DNA of 21,507 bases from a virus, in the IMG/VR virus record IMGVR_UViG_3300007640_000291, positions 1 to 21,507 of that record; one strand, 5' to 3'. The notes beneath the pieces were generated by a model. The model searched no databases and was not told the origin of the DNA. It saw only the letters and a list, made by a program, of their open reading frames with translations. Within the stretch, counting starts at the first letter, position 1; each line of letters opens with the position of its first letter. Positions 14,105 through 21,276 of this stretch are shown piece by piece. Made by a program: the position numbers and the translations under genes.

Positions 14105-14677
14105 TTAACTTACCCTCGTCCACGATGTCGCCCTGTCCTCGTCACTTGCATTTGTAGAGCGTCCCATGCACCTCCAAGTGCCGGAAGGCTGAGTGCCGAA
14201 CCCTTGAGCGCCCTTAGCATTTGTATTTTGTAACTGACCGCCGCCGATTGTATCGCCAGCATTATAATGGGTGTTGATATTGGGCTTGCAGAAATGAGTA
14301 ACCCCAACTTGATTAGCCCCAGTATTTTGTGGCCCCGCTGGACCTTGTGGTCCTGTTGGGCCTGTTGGGCCTTGTGGTCCTGATGGCCCTGTCGGCCCTG
14401 TTGTGCCTTGTGGGCCAGTCGCTCCCTGCGGGCCAGTCGGACCTGCTGCGCCGTCTGCGCCATTAGGGCCAGTCGGGCCAGTTGGGCCGGTCGGTCCTTG
14501 AAGCGCAGCGTTAGTGATAGTACCTTTGCGGATTACACCAGCACTGCTGTCGTATACCAAAACTGAGTCTCCGCCTTGAAATGAAGTCTCGACAGTTGCA
14601 CCGTTAATATCAAGTTGTTCAGCGACAATGTTTCCACTGTCGTCAACAACCGTAGTAGCTCCTACTTTGAATGCCAT
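14105..14677 (-). CDS. Collagen-like (Gly-X-Y) tail fiber protein (190 aa)
   Basis: A short fiber protein with three parts. Residues 1-60 form a beta-rich attachment region resembling phage fiber N-termini ([20 protein letters not shown]). Residues 61-117 are 19 uninterrupted Gly-X-Y triplets, mostly GPT and GPQ, which should make a collagen-like triple helix of about 16 nm or less. Residues 118-190 are a small C-terminal head with two cysteines (HFCKP and WRCMG), ending in SWTRVS, probably the receptor-binding or trimerising tip. Proline occupies the X position in 15 of 19 triplets and never the Y position, and there is no lysine in the repeat. The start overlaps the stop of the 342-aa fiber gene by one base. 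The protein probably trimerises and needs the adjacent chaperone. Confidence 0.85.
   Translation of the reverse strand: MAFKVGATTVVDDSGNIVAEQLDINGATVETSFQGGDSVLVYDSSAGVIRKGTITNAALQGPTGPTGPTGPNGADGAAGPTGPQGATGPQGTTGPTGPSGPQGPTGPTGPQGPAGPQNTGANQVGVTHFCKPNINTHYNAGDTIGGGQLQNTNAKGAQGFGTQPSGTWRCMGRSTNASDEDRATSWTRVS
14327..14497 (-). repeat. Collagen-like Gly-X-Y coding repeat, 19 triplets
   Basis: A nine-base periodic run in the 190-aa fiber gene. The glycine codons stay in phase and near-identical GGNCCN units recur, so slippage or recombination could change the number of triplets and hence the fiber length. Confidence 0.85.
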
Positions 14678-15705
14678 TAGATTGTCCCCTCAGAGATAAC
14701 ATCGCCGGTCACTGTAAGATTACCGGACGTGTCTAGTTTCATTTTAGCTGTACCAGCATAGCTGATAATAAGGTTGTTACTGACAACACTGAATTGCCAG
14801 TCACTTGCACCGTTATCCAGTGTGAAAGTGTCACTGAGAACGTCGCCGGTTACGTCAATGCCTGTTGAGGTGGTGGCGAGTTTGACTGCGTTGTTGTAGA
14901 ACAGAGTGACAGCGCCATCTGCTACTGCTGTGAGCATTTCCTCACCAGTATATTTTTGCAGCTTAACTTGGTTTGCCCCTCGCATAAGCAGGAAACCCGT
15001 ACCCGCATCATCAATGTAGCTGTTGCTGCCATCGTGATAAATCTGCAAATCCGACCCAGCACCGAAAATGGCCTTGCCATTGTCATCAAACGTAGCGTTG
15101 CCAGTCACGTCGATGCCGGTGGCGGTGGTGGCGAGACGAGCAATATTGTCGTGGAACAATGTTGCCGCGCCGTTGGCGGCAAAAGTGGCCATTGACTCTG
15201 CACCATCTCCTGCCGTGATGTTTACATTTGCACCGTTGGAGGTGTCCAAATAAAGAGACCCAGTCCCAACCTCGTTGATGTAAGAATTAAGCCCATCATG
15301 AAACACCTCAAGGTCCGGCCCGTTTCCGAAAGCGGCTTTTACACTATCACTGAATGACAAGTCGCCGCTGGTCTTGGTATCTGCCGCATCGCTACGAAGG
15401 AACGAGGTGCTGTCGATGTTGTCGAGGAGTGCTGCGTTGGATGCTGTACCTGTGAGAGGTCCAGTAAACCCGGCGGCGGTAATTGTCGTTGTCGAGTCAA
15501 TCTTTGCGCCAGTTACAGCATCGTCAGCAAGACCCCCCGTGTCAATCTGCGGACCTTCGCCGGTAGTACCGTCGTGGCTGTGTCCTGTTGTCGCGTTGAA
15601 CGCAGCTTGTACCGCATCAAATTCGCCGTCCAAGTCGGAAGCGTTGATGACGTTACCGTCTGCGATGTTATTCGCAGTGTCATTACGAGTATAGCCTGTA
15701 CCCAT
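14677..15705 (-). CDS. Tail fiber protein with internal repeats (342 aa)
   Basis: A probable tail fiber or tail-spike-like protein. The N-terminus ([22 protein letters not shown], residues 4-25) and the region [17 protein letters not shown] are common in phage fiber proteins that attach to the tail. The body contains two homologous units: residues about 123-203 and 211-287, each starting KAxFGxGxDLxxxHDGxNSYI and ending LATTxTGIDVTG. These beta-rich repeats probably form part of a trimeric shaft. The C-terminus ([16 protein letters not shown]) is another fiber-like strand motif; I see no intramolecular chaperone with its cleavage motif. A strong GGAGGAG seven bases before the ATG supports the start. 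It follows the nozzle gene by three bases and shares one base with the collagen-like gene. Confidence 0.82.
   Translation of the reverse strand: MGTGYTRNDTANNIADGNVINASDLDGEFDAVQAAFNATTGHSHDGTTGEGPQIDTGGLADDAVTGAKIDSTTTITAAGFTGPLTGTASNAALLDNIDSTSFLRSDAADTKTSGDLSFSDSVKAAFGNGPDLEVFHDGLNSYINEVGTGSLYLDTSNGANVNITAGDGAESMATFAANGAATLFHDNIARLATTATGIDVTGNATFDDNGKAIFGAGSDLQIYHDGSNSYIDDAGTGFLLMRGANQVKLQKYTGEEMLTAVADGAVTLFYNNAVKLATTSTGIDVTGDVLSDTFTLDNGASDWQFSVVSNNLIISYAGTAKMKLDTSGNLTVTGDVISEGTI
14845..15339 (-). repeat. Two diverged coding repeats in the tail fiber gene
   Basis: Unit 1 is 15097-15339 (residues 123-203) and unit 2 is 14845-15075 (residues 211-287). Key matched residues are FG, DL, HDG, NSYI, GTG, and LATT-TGIDVTG. 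The copies are diverged, so the duplication is old. Confidence 0.7.
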
Positions 15706-15708
15706 TTT

Positions 15709-17229
15709 TTATCTCCTCCCGTATGTCGCGAATTCTAGAGTCGCAGCATCTACGGTAAATACAGCGTCTGTACTAGTTCCTGTTGTTTCATATAGTATCG
15801 ACACTGTGAATCCTGATCCTATTGTGGGTACTTCAAAAATAGCTTTCTGTTTTGTACCCAAAAGTGAAGTGCCGTAAATACCCGAGCCGTAAGTAATAGA
15901 AGCCCCTGCATCAGAGCTTAGTATCGAATCCGGTTGTGGCGAGTCCGGCTGGTCAAAGTCAAACTTCAAAGAAAACTGCAGATCAAACGCGCCGTTCACA
16001 TCCAAATAAGTAGTGCCCTTGTATATCGTCTTACGAAGCTCTGAGTCGCCCAGCGGAACAAATGGAGTAGCGAATGTAGCTACAATGTCAGTGCCGTCTT
16101 GAGTGTTCCCCTGTTCCATCTGATATACGTAGCCATCTTTAGCGGCAAAGTATATTCGTTCTGCGAACCCGTCGTATTCACTGTATGTAACGTATGCGTT
16201 GAAGCCCCGGAGGTCGTTCCAAGAAATACCCTCTTGAAGCTGTGTTCCCGCGATACCCTTTGCCGCATCGTTAGTATACGCGCCGTTAAATCCAAACAGC
16301 CGGTATTGACTCTTCTCACGAATGATGGTACTGGAGAATACCGTGCTACTCGAAACCAAGTCAGTGACTTCTGTCTGAATCGGCTTAGATATGACCCCAA
16401 GACTAAAATCACCCACACGATCCGTAGCCGAAAAGAGCCGCAAACCATCCGGCCCTAAGAACATGATGTCTCCGCCTATTTCCTGAATGGTATCTTCGGC
16501 GACACATCCCAAATCTCGCGACACAGGCTGCAACTGAAAGTCTCCGACACTACTACCAGCCAACCTGTTAATTGAAGTTTCACTAAAAATGATCAGTTGA
16601 TCACGAAAAACAATCAGTCCGGTTATAGTATCTGCAATATTAATTATACCACCGCCGCTGGCACTTGTAAAGTCATCATCTTCGTATGGGGCCGAAAAAA
16701 CAAGGTTTTTGCCGTTTCCAAGAAAGATGTGGTTCTTGAAGTTGACAATGTGACTTGATCCAGCAGTGTCAGATGGCAGGGATGTTAGCTGTTCGAAGGT
16801 GGTTCCGTCGAATCTGAACGGCTTACCACTGCCGTCCACGATAAGAATCTTTTCGGTGCCGTCAAAATCATACTTAAGAAATCTGATTCTTTCTGATCCG
16901 CCAAGAGTGATGCCTGTGCTGCCGAACGAGGCGTTGTCCGTGATCTGCGTCCATCCCGATCCTGCGGAGCGAAAAAGATCATCACCCCGTGCAGCATAGA
17001 CATTCCCCCCGTATCTCACGATACCTCTAACATTACCACTATTAGACAGTGCGCTACTGTCAAACTTCTCGTATCCCTCAACACGACGATACCCGCCGAA
17101 AACAGACGGTTCAAAGTTACGCAGGATACGGGCAGAACCCGGAGCCTGAACACCCTGCTGATAGGGCGAAAGGTTAGTCACCAGTCCGCCCTTGAATTCA
17201 AAGGGGTATGTTTGCCACCTATCCGGCAT
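15709..17229 (-). CDS. Tail nozzle/stabilisation protein, beta-propeller-like (506 aa)
   Basis: Probable tail tube tip of a short-tailed phage, in the role of T7 gp12 or P22 gp10. The N-terminus (FKGGLVTNLSPYQQGVQAPG, then RNFEPSVFGGYRRVEGYEKF) is a pattern I know from phage tail/nozzle proteins. The middle holds repeated short blade-like segments such as RGIVRYGGNVYAARGDDLF, TEKILIVDGSGKPFRFDG and NHIFLGNGKNLVFSAP, as expected of a beta propeller, and the C-terminal third is a beta sandwich (GSGFTVSILYETTGTSTDA). The gene abuts the stop of the adaptor gene directly upstream, the order T7-like phages use. The ribosome site is weak, so translation may depend on coupling. The family role is well supported by position; similarity to T7 itself is not evident. 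Confidence 0.8.
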   Translation of the reverse strand: MPDRWQTYPFEFKGGLVTNLSPYQQGVQAPGSARILRNFEPSVFGGYRRVEGYEKFDSSALSNSGNVRGIVRYGGNVYAARGDDLFRSAGSGWTQITDNASFGSTGITLGGSERIRFLKYDFDGTEKILIVDGSGKPFRFDGTTFEQLTSLPSDTAGSSHIVNFKNHIFLGNGKNLVFSAPYEDDDFTSASGGGIINIADTITGLIVFRDQLIIFSETSINRLAGSSVGDFQLQPVSRDLGCVAEDTIQEIGGDIMFLGPDGLRLFSATDRVGDFSLGVISKPIQTEVTDLVSSSTVFSSTIIREKSQYRLFGFNGAYTNDAAKGIAGTQLQEGISWNDLRGFNAYVTYSEYDGFAERIYFAAKDGYVYQMEQGNTQDGTDIVATFATPFVPLGDSELRKTIYKGTTYLDVNGAFDLQFSLKFDFDQPDSPQPDSILSSDAGASITYGSGIYGTSLLGTKQKAIFEVPTIGSGFTVSILYETTGTSTDAVFTVDAATLEFATYGRR

Positions 17230-17910
17230 CTAAACCGCCCGTGCGTATACGTTTTCGTTTACAAGAAGAGTCCGCATGTGCTTCACTCCTTCGTCGAACT
17301 TCCGGAGAGAAAGGCCCGCAGATTCAAGATTATCTCGGAACATATAGGCGTAGTACATAGCGCCGTCAACAATTACGTGCTTAAACCGAAACGGAACGGT
17401 GGGCACATCGTCATAGGTAGTCAAATCTGCGGGGTACATAAAGTATTCGTAGTCCACCGTGTACGCCTTATCCGGCATTGGGGCGAAGATAATATCTCCG
17501 TCCTGTGAGCGAATTACATACTCGGGAACCGTACCCTTTGATGTGTCTGTCTCGAACTCTTGGTCGATAAAACGATCAACATACTCATCGTACGACATCT
17601 GCTTAAGATGGACTGCCGACCCAACACTCAGACTAGTATCTCGACGAAGCCGTACCGTATCAAAGTCAACGTACTTTGAGTTTTCGGGAAGAGGGTAGCG
17701 AAGCTCTCCCGCTGTCAAGATAATGTCGTCTGTGTTGTGGTTGAACGGCCAATTAAAGTGCTTTTGATTTATGTCGCGCACAGACGAGTTGATACTGTCC
17801 TTGATCTGTGCGTAAAATCCCGAAGCAGCAGAGAAGTTACTGGACGTAAGCTCAGTCTCATTCAGACGGCGGCAAACTTCGTTGGTAAGAGAAAGGTAGT
17901 TGTATGCCAT
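17230..17910 (-). CDS. Head-tail adaptor, tail tubular protein A-like (226 aa)
   Basis: Probable ring-forming adaptor that sits between portal and nozzle (T7 gp11 / P22 gp4 role). The N-terminal helix pair (YNYLSLTNEVCRRLNETEL, then IKDSINSSVRDINQKHFNW) and the following strands with a Trp-Pro (FNWPFNH) are typical of the adaptor fold. Later motifs include GDIIFAPMPDKAYTVDYEY and a long C-terminal helical region (VDGAMYYAYMFRDNLE to the end). The length of about 200-230 residues is normal. The ATG overlaps the upstream stop by one base (TGATG), and the gene is followed at once by the nozzle gene. The neighbours agree with the assignment. Confidence 0.82.
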   Translation of the reverse strand: MAYNYLSLTNEVCRRLNETELTSSNFSAASGFYAQIKDSINSSVRDINQKHFNWPFNHNTDDIILTAGELRYPLPENSKYVDFDTVRLRRDTSLSVGSAVHLKQMSYDEYVDRFIDQEFETDTSKGTVPEYVIRSQDGDIIFAPMPDKAYTVDYEYFMYPADLTTYDDVPTVPFRFKHVIVDGAMYYAYMFRDNLESAGLSLRKFDEGVKHMRTLLVNENVYARAV

Positions 17911-18230
17911 CAGTTTTTCTCCACGACTCTAATGCGAACTTCTTGTTCGATGATTGTGGCGTCACTGGCAGTCATCCGGCACACGATCTTGTACGTCGTA
18001 AACGCAGTGCCGCTACCCAAGTAAATTGTAGCAACGGTGCTTGTGTTTGTGCTGCTTACGTACTGCAAGCCGTTGACAATTTGTCCGGGAGACCACGTTT
18101 GCAGAACTCCATCCGCATCGAAAATCTTCCAAACTATGCTGGATATAGTGTCCCCTTCAAGCTGCTCGGTCCAGTTGATAGAGTAATCTAGCTGATCATC
18201 GGGGTCTTTATCTGGCCACTTCAAAGACAT
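17910..18230 (-). CDS. Ig-like structural protein, possible fiber-tail adaptor (106 aa)
   Basis: A small beta-sandwich protein beginning SLKWPDKDPDDQLDYSINW, a start that I recall from phage proteins proposed to link fibers to the tail (phage fiber-tail adaptor type). Alternating hydrophobic and polar residues through TISSIVWKI, VATIYLGSG and TYKIVCRMTASD fit an immunoglobulin-like fold. It has no signal peptide and no catalytic motif. It lies between the LamG tail protein and the adaptor, one base from the former and sharing one base with the latter, which suits a tail-assembly role. The fold is reasonably supported, the exact function less so. Confidence 0.7.
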   Translation of the reverse strand: MSLKWPDKDPDDQLDYSINWTEQLEGDTISSIVWKIFDADGVLQTWSPGQIVNGLQYVSSTNTSTVATIYLGSGTAFTTYKIVCRMTASDATIIEQEVRIRVVEKN

Positions 18231-18231
18231 C

Positions 18232-19713
18232 TTACGCTGCCCTTCTATTTGGGGTAATTTCTTTTGGCTGCAGAATCACGGTTCTAATCCTACTGAATGT
18301 GGTCGCGTCAAACACTGTTATCGCATCAGATGGTGCAGGTAAGTTAACCGCTGTTGTTCCAACAACTCCCGACAAACCTGCCGCTGTGTTGAGAGTCAAG
18401 GAACCAACAAAAGTAGTTGCACTTACACTTAGTAAGGCTTCTGTTGGCTTTTCTTCTACTGTGTTTACAGAGCCTGTAGCTGATACGCCTGTGAGTGTTG
18501 TATTGGCTGTACCTGTTAAAGTAAGATTAATTACATTAGATGCTTCATTCGTAATTGTAGTAGAACCATTTGTTCCGTCAAAATGAAGCAGTGCTTCTGT
18601 ACTAGCATCTAAAGAGTATGCCTCTGTTTCAGGTGTGAAACTTGCGGCAGAAAGACCTGTTGGTGTAGACGCCCTAAACTCATCTATGTATCCTGTAAAT
18701 TCTTCGGAACCATTTTCTTTGGCCCCGATTACATAGGTATGAGGACTGTATTCTGCACCTGCTTGCTGACCTCTTTGGAACCCATCTACAAAGATTTCTG
18801 TAAAGGCGTACCTTCTTTGTAGTCGAATATGATGCCAAGTATTGTTACTTAATTGTCCGGTAACTGACCTAGCTATAGAACCATCTTTTATTACTTGTAA
18901 ATTGCCGCTACTAATACGCAGGGCGAATCCGGAGTTAGACTTTTGAGAGTCCCAAAGATGGGCAGTTTGAGTTGTCAGCGTTGAAGAATAAACCCAAAAA
19001 TCTACAGCCCATTCTGAACTTGTTAACAGACTCGAAGTGTAACTTGTTGTTACAAAATCACCTGTTCCATCTAGTAGTAAACTAGCAGTGCCAAACTTCT
19101 TTTCTGCTGTAGAAAGCTGTGCATCACCACTGGCTGTAAAAGGTTTGAGAGGATTAAGTTCCCCTTCTACTCCCGTAATACTTTCAGAAATATTAAGCGA
19201 TACTGTTCCAATAGTACCGGAAGCAGACACACTACTCAGGGGTTCATCAACATTTTCGGAAAGTGTTCCGATTGAACCTGCAGCCACAACTCCGACTACG
19301 CTAATACGGTTAATAGAAACAACCCGACCAAACGGATGGGCTGAACCTGTAGCGGCTACACCTGTTATAGGTTCGTTTATATTTACAGAAGGAGTTCCCG
19401 CAAATCCTGTTGATGAAACACTATTAAGTGCCTCAGTTAGATTTACAAAAACAGACCCGGCTGAACCTGTAGCAGATACTCCATCAGGGAAAGCAGTATC
19501 AAGAATTACCTCAACACTACCGATAGATCCTATTGCAGATACGGAGCCTAGTCTCTCGCTGATATCTACTTCAAAGCCACCAGCAGCAACAGATTCGACT
19601 GTTCCTGTTGCAGAAACACCCGTAACTGCTACTTCAGGTTGGACGATTCCGTAACTTGCGGAACCATACGCACCAGTGCCGTAGAGAGCATCTGTGGTGT
19701 CGTAGAACGCCAT
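18232..19713 (-). CDS. Tail protein with LamG/lectin domain inside a 20-residue repeat array (493 aa)
   Basis: The N-terminus has a Tyr-Gly motif (YGTGAYGSASYG, residues 11-22) seen in phage structural proteins. Residues 32-180 form seven degenerate units of about 20 residues (GVSATGSAGSVFVNLTEALN-like). A concanavalin/LamG-type domain follows (about 190-350), marked by FGTASLLLDGTGDFV, EWAVDFWVY, NTWHHIRLQRR, IFVDGFQRG and GYIDEFRAS. Two to three more repeats (409-466) and a tail (TFSRIRTVILQPKE) end the protein. LamG domains bind carbohydrate or protein, so it may contact the host surface or decorate the virion. AAGGAG six bases before the ATG fixes the start. Hand counts show low G+C at several places in this gene, suggesting that it or the LamG part came from elsewhere. 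Confidence 0.78.
   Translation of the reverse strand: MAFYDTTDALYGTGAYGSASYGIVQPEVAVTGVSATGTVESVAAGGFEVDISERLGSVSAIGSIGSVEVILDTAFPDGVSATGSAGSVFVNLTEALNSVSSTGFAGTPSVNINEPITGVAATGSAHPFGRVVSINRISVVGVVAAGSIGTLSENVDEPLSSVSASGTIGTVSLNISESITGVEGELNPLKPFTASGDAQLSTAEKKFGTASLLLDGTGDFVTTSYTSSLLTSSEWAVDFWVYSSTLTTQTAHLWDSQKSNSGFALRISSGNLQVIKDGSIARSVTGQLSNNTWHHIRLQRRYAFTEIFVDGFQRGQQAGAEYSPHTYVIGAKENGSEEFTGYIDEFRASTPTGLSAASFTPETEAYSLDASTEALLHFDGTNGSTTITNEASNVINLTLTGTANTTLTGVSATGSVNTVEEKPTEALLSVSATTFVGSLTLNTAAGLSGVVGTTAVNLPAPSDAITVFDATTFSRIRTVILQPKEITPNRRAA
18316..18489 (-). repeat. Downstream part of the 20-residue repeat array
   Basis: Residues 409-466 of the LamG protein resume the repeat after the lectin-like domain: GVSATGSVNTVEEKPTEALL, then SVSATTFVGSLTLNTAAGLS, then a shorter, more diverged unit. 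Confidence 0.65.
19174..19620 (-). repeat. Upstream part of the 20-residue repeat array
   Basis: Residues 32-180 of the LamG protein are about seven units of the pattern xVSAxGxxGxVxVNxxExxx. Units 2, 1 and 5 carry small insertions. The repeat is visible in protein but weak in DNA. Confidence 0.7.
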
Positions 19714-19723
19714 GTTCTACTCC

Positions 19724-20161
19724 TTACGCGATACGGATTACAGCGTTGGATGCGTCAGCAGCAGGAAATTCAATAGTCAAGTCACCGGCAGTAGCAGAAA
19801 CAGTGCCACCGAAATCGATAACAGCAATGGCTGAATTACTATTGGCCGTGTTGTAGATGATACAGCCGTCAGCAGAAACAGTGACGTTCGAAAACACTTC
19901 GTCAGTAAAGTCAACGATAGCCGTAGTGCCGTCTGTAGTGATCGACGCACCGTCGAGTACCTGTCCACCAGCAGTGTAGTTGGTGCCGGACGCTTCATCA
20001 GAGTTACCAGTTACGTCCGAGTAGTTGGTTGTAGCCGCACCGTAAGTCCCGGATGGGGATTCTTTGATGAGGGCGATTTTAAGAGAGTCTGTGTCAAGAT
20101 CGTGTAAACCACCCAAAAGTTCAGACTTGAAGCTGGTACACATTGCAGTTGTGATTGCCAT
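19724..20161 (-). CDS. Conserved phage virion structural protein (145 aa)
   Basis: A beta-rich protein of a family I recall from many tailed phages: the start MAITTAMCTSFKSELLGGLHDLDTDSLKIALI-type, then YTAGGQVLDGASI, VDFTDEVFSN, CIIYNTANSNSAIAVIDFGG, and the end FPAADASNAVIRIA are all diagnostic (residues 1-32, 62-74, 83-92, 99-118, 132-145). It has been annotated as a minor virion or tail protein in various genomes; its precise position is unknown to me. There is no signal or membrane segment. AAAGGAG eight to nine bases before the ATG supports the start. It is encoded ten bases before the LamG gene and after the 112-aa protein, among other beta-sandwich virion proteins. Confidence 0.72.
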   Translation of the reverse strand: MAITTAMCTSFKSELLGGLHDLDTDSLKIALIKESPSGTYGAATTNYSDVTGNSDEASGTNYTAGGQVLDGASITTDGTTAIVDFTDEVFSNVTVSADGCIIYNTANSNSAIAVIDFGGTVSATAGDLTIEFPAADASNAVIRIA

Positions 20162-20185
20162 GAGGTTTTCTCCTTTTAGGCGAGG

Positions 20186-20524
20186 TTAAAGTGCAGTTTC
20201 GTAATACTCTTCGACAGAGATTGTAATATTCACGGCGCTGTTTGCACTTGCCAGTCCGCGAATCTTGTCGTTCTTCACCAAGAACAGGGGATAGTCAGTA
20301 ATCTGTAGCAAAGAGTTGGCAGGAAGTTCGACAGTTTCTGCCAGCGTGTAATACGTAGTTGTGGCAGCGTCATACCAGTCGAGGCTAAATGTGACTGCGC
20401 TACCGGACTCGTTGTTAACATAGATGCTGTTGATGTCTGCGTTAAACCGTGCAGGAACAGTGTATATGTCTGCATTCGCCGTCGTAAGCTGCGCTGCAAG
20501 CGTCCGTTTTTTACGTACTTCCAT
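20186..20524 (-). CDS. Small beta-sandwich virion protein (112 aa)
   Basis: A beta-rich protein starting MEVRKKRTLAAQLTTANADI, with AVTFSLDWYDAATTTYYTLA (residues 43-62) and LPANSLLQITDYPLFLVKND (67-86). This pattern, a short jelly-roll-like domain with 'SAVTFxLDWYDA', is one I associate with structural proteins of marine phages, possibly head or tail decoration; no function is known to me. It has no transmembrane segment and no enzymatic motif. The ribosome site is weak, so it may depend on the upstream gene, whose stop lies two bases before. A 24-base gap with an AAAGGAG site separates it from the 145-aa gene. Confidence 0.65.
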   Translation of the reverse strand: MEVRKKRTLAAQLTTANADIYTVPARFNADINSIYVNNESGSAVTFSLDWYDAATTTYYTLAETVELPANSLLQITDYPLFLVKNDKIRGLASANSAVNITISVEEYYETAL

Positions 20525-20526
20525 CG

Positions 20527-21276
20527 CTAGTTCTCTATGTAAATGATGTCCATTGAAGCAGCTACACGTAAGTCTGCATTCGAACTAGTGGCTACAGCGC
20601 GGAACTCAATGTCTGTCTTTTCCGAAATAGGTTCAGGCGTAATAAAGTTCTGATGAAACGCTGCCGCAAACAAATCAAACTTATTTTTAACACGGAACAC
20701 ACCGTTAAGTTCCCGTGTAAGATAGCGCAACGTAGCGACCTTGTTATTCTGTTCTGTAAACGCAGTAGCGTCTAGTGCCATTAGATATGCCGTATATCCA
20801 GCGGGTACAGTCCACACTGTCATCAAGGTTTGATTTTCACCATTGGTAATCTGTGCGTAAGTAGTGCCACCATTGGCTACAGTCACGTCATCAGTGGGAG
20901 CAGTAGACCCCGCTATGAAACAGCGATTAACCCGTAGGAATGTTTGGGTTGTTGTAGCCGTACCACTACCAGCCAGTGTGACAGTCTCGTTGACTTCGTT
21001 GTAATCCCCGTCAAGACCGCCCACATTTACCTGCACATCGTTATCCGTAGCACCTGCGCCGCTAGTCACTGTCATGGCCACAGCACTGGAAGGATAAGTG
21101 TAAAGACCCCCACCATCCCAAATGGTTTCTTCTACGTCTTGAATTACAGGATTGTGACCAAACTTGAATAGGCGCTTGTGGCCGTCAATAAGACCGCGAG
21201 AAACCTGCAAGAAGTATGGAAAGGAGCCAACACCGTCTGCAAAGGTCATGACATTGGGGTATGACGTGATTGACAT
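20527..21276 (-). CDS. Virion structural protein of marine-phage type (249 aa)
   Basis: A beta-rich structural protein. Notable pieces are KRLFKFGHNPVIQDVEETIWDGGGLYTYP (residues 34-62), a Gly/Thr-rich central part, the strand pair MTVWTVPAGYTAYLMALDAT (about 151-170), and a C-terminal segment FHQNFITPEPISEKTDIEFRAVATSSN. I recall the 'FGxNPxVxxxxExIWxxGG' and 'TIPAGYTAYL' patterns from marine phage virion genes near the capsid genes, but I cannot name a role. There is no signal peptide or membrane segment. The start is fused to the stop of the upstream basic protein (TAATG), with AGGAAA about four bases before. Confidence 0.72.
   Translation of the reverse strand: MSITSYPNVMTFADGVGSFPYFLQVSRGLIDGHKRLFKFGHNPVIQDVEETIWDGGGLYTYPSSAVAMTVTSGAGATDNDVQVNVGGLDGDYNEVNETVTLAGSGTATTTQTFLRVNRCFIAGSTAPTDDVTVANGGTTYAQITNGENQTLMTVWTVPAGYTAYLMALDATAFTEQNNKVATLRYLTRELNGVFRVKNKFDLFAAAFHQNFITPEPISEKTDIEFRAVATSSNADLRVAASMDIIYIEN

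Noticed and set aside
14110-14463. Minus-strand Gln/Arg-rich frame in the collagen-like gene
   Set aside because: It is the Gly-X-Y repeat read in another frame; the in-frame fiber has the better start, coupling and recognisable ends.
14327-14497. Short-period repeat considered as a CRISPR-like array or tandem DNA repeat
   Set aside because: The period is nine bases in phase with Gly-X-Y codons, without spacers, so it is a collagen-like coding repeat.
16590-16603. Two TGATCA palindromes two bases apart, considered as an operator
   Set aside because: They fall in conserved coding sequence of the nozzle gene (codons for DQLI), far from any start, and are likely chance.
19088-19654. Plus-strand open frame of 188 codons opposite the repeat array of the LamG gene
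   Set aside because: Its Pro/Ala/Thr-rich repeat is the mirror of the sense-strand repeat. No ribosome site and opposite to the operon direction.
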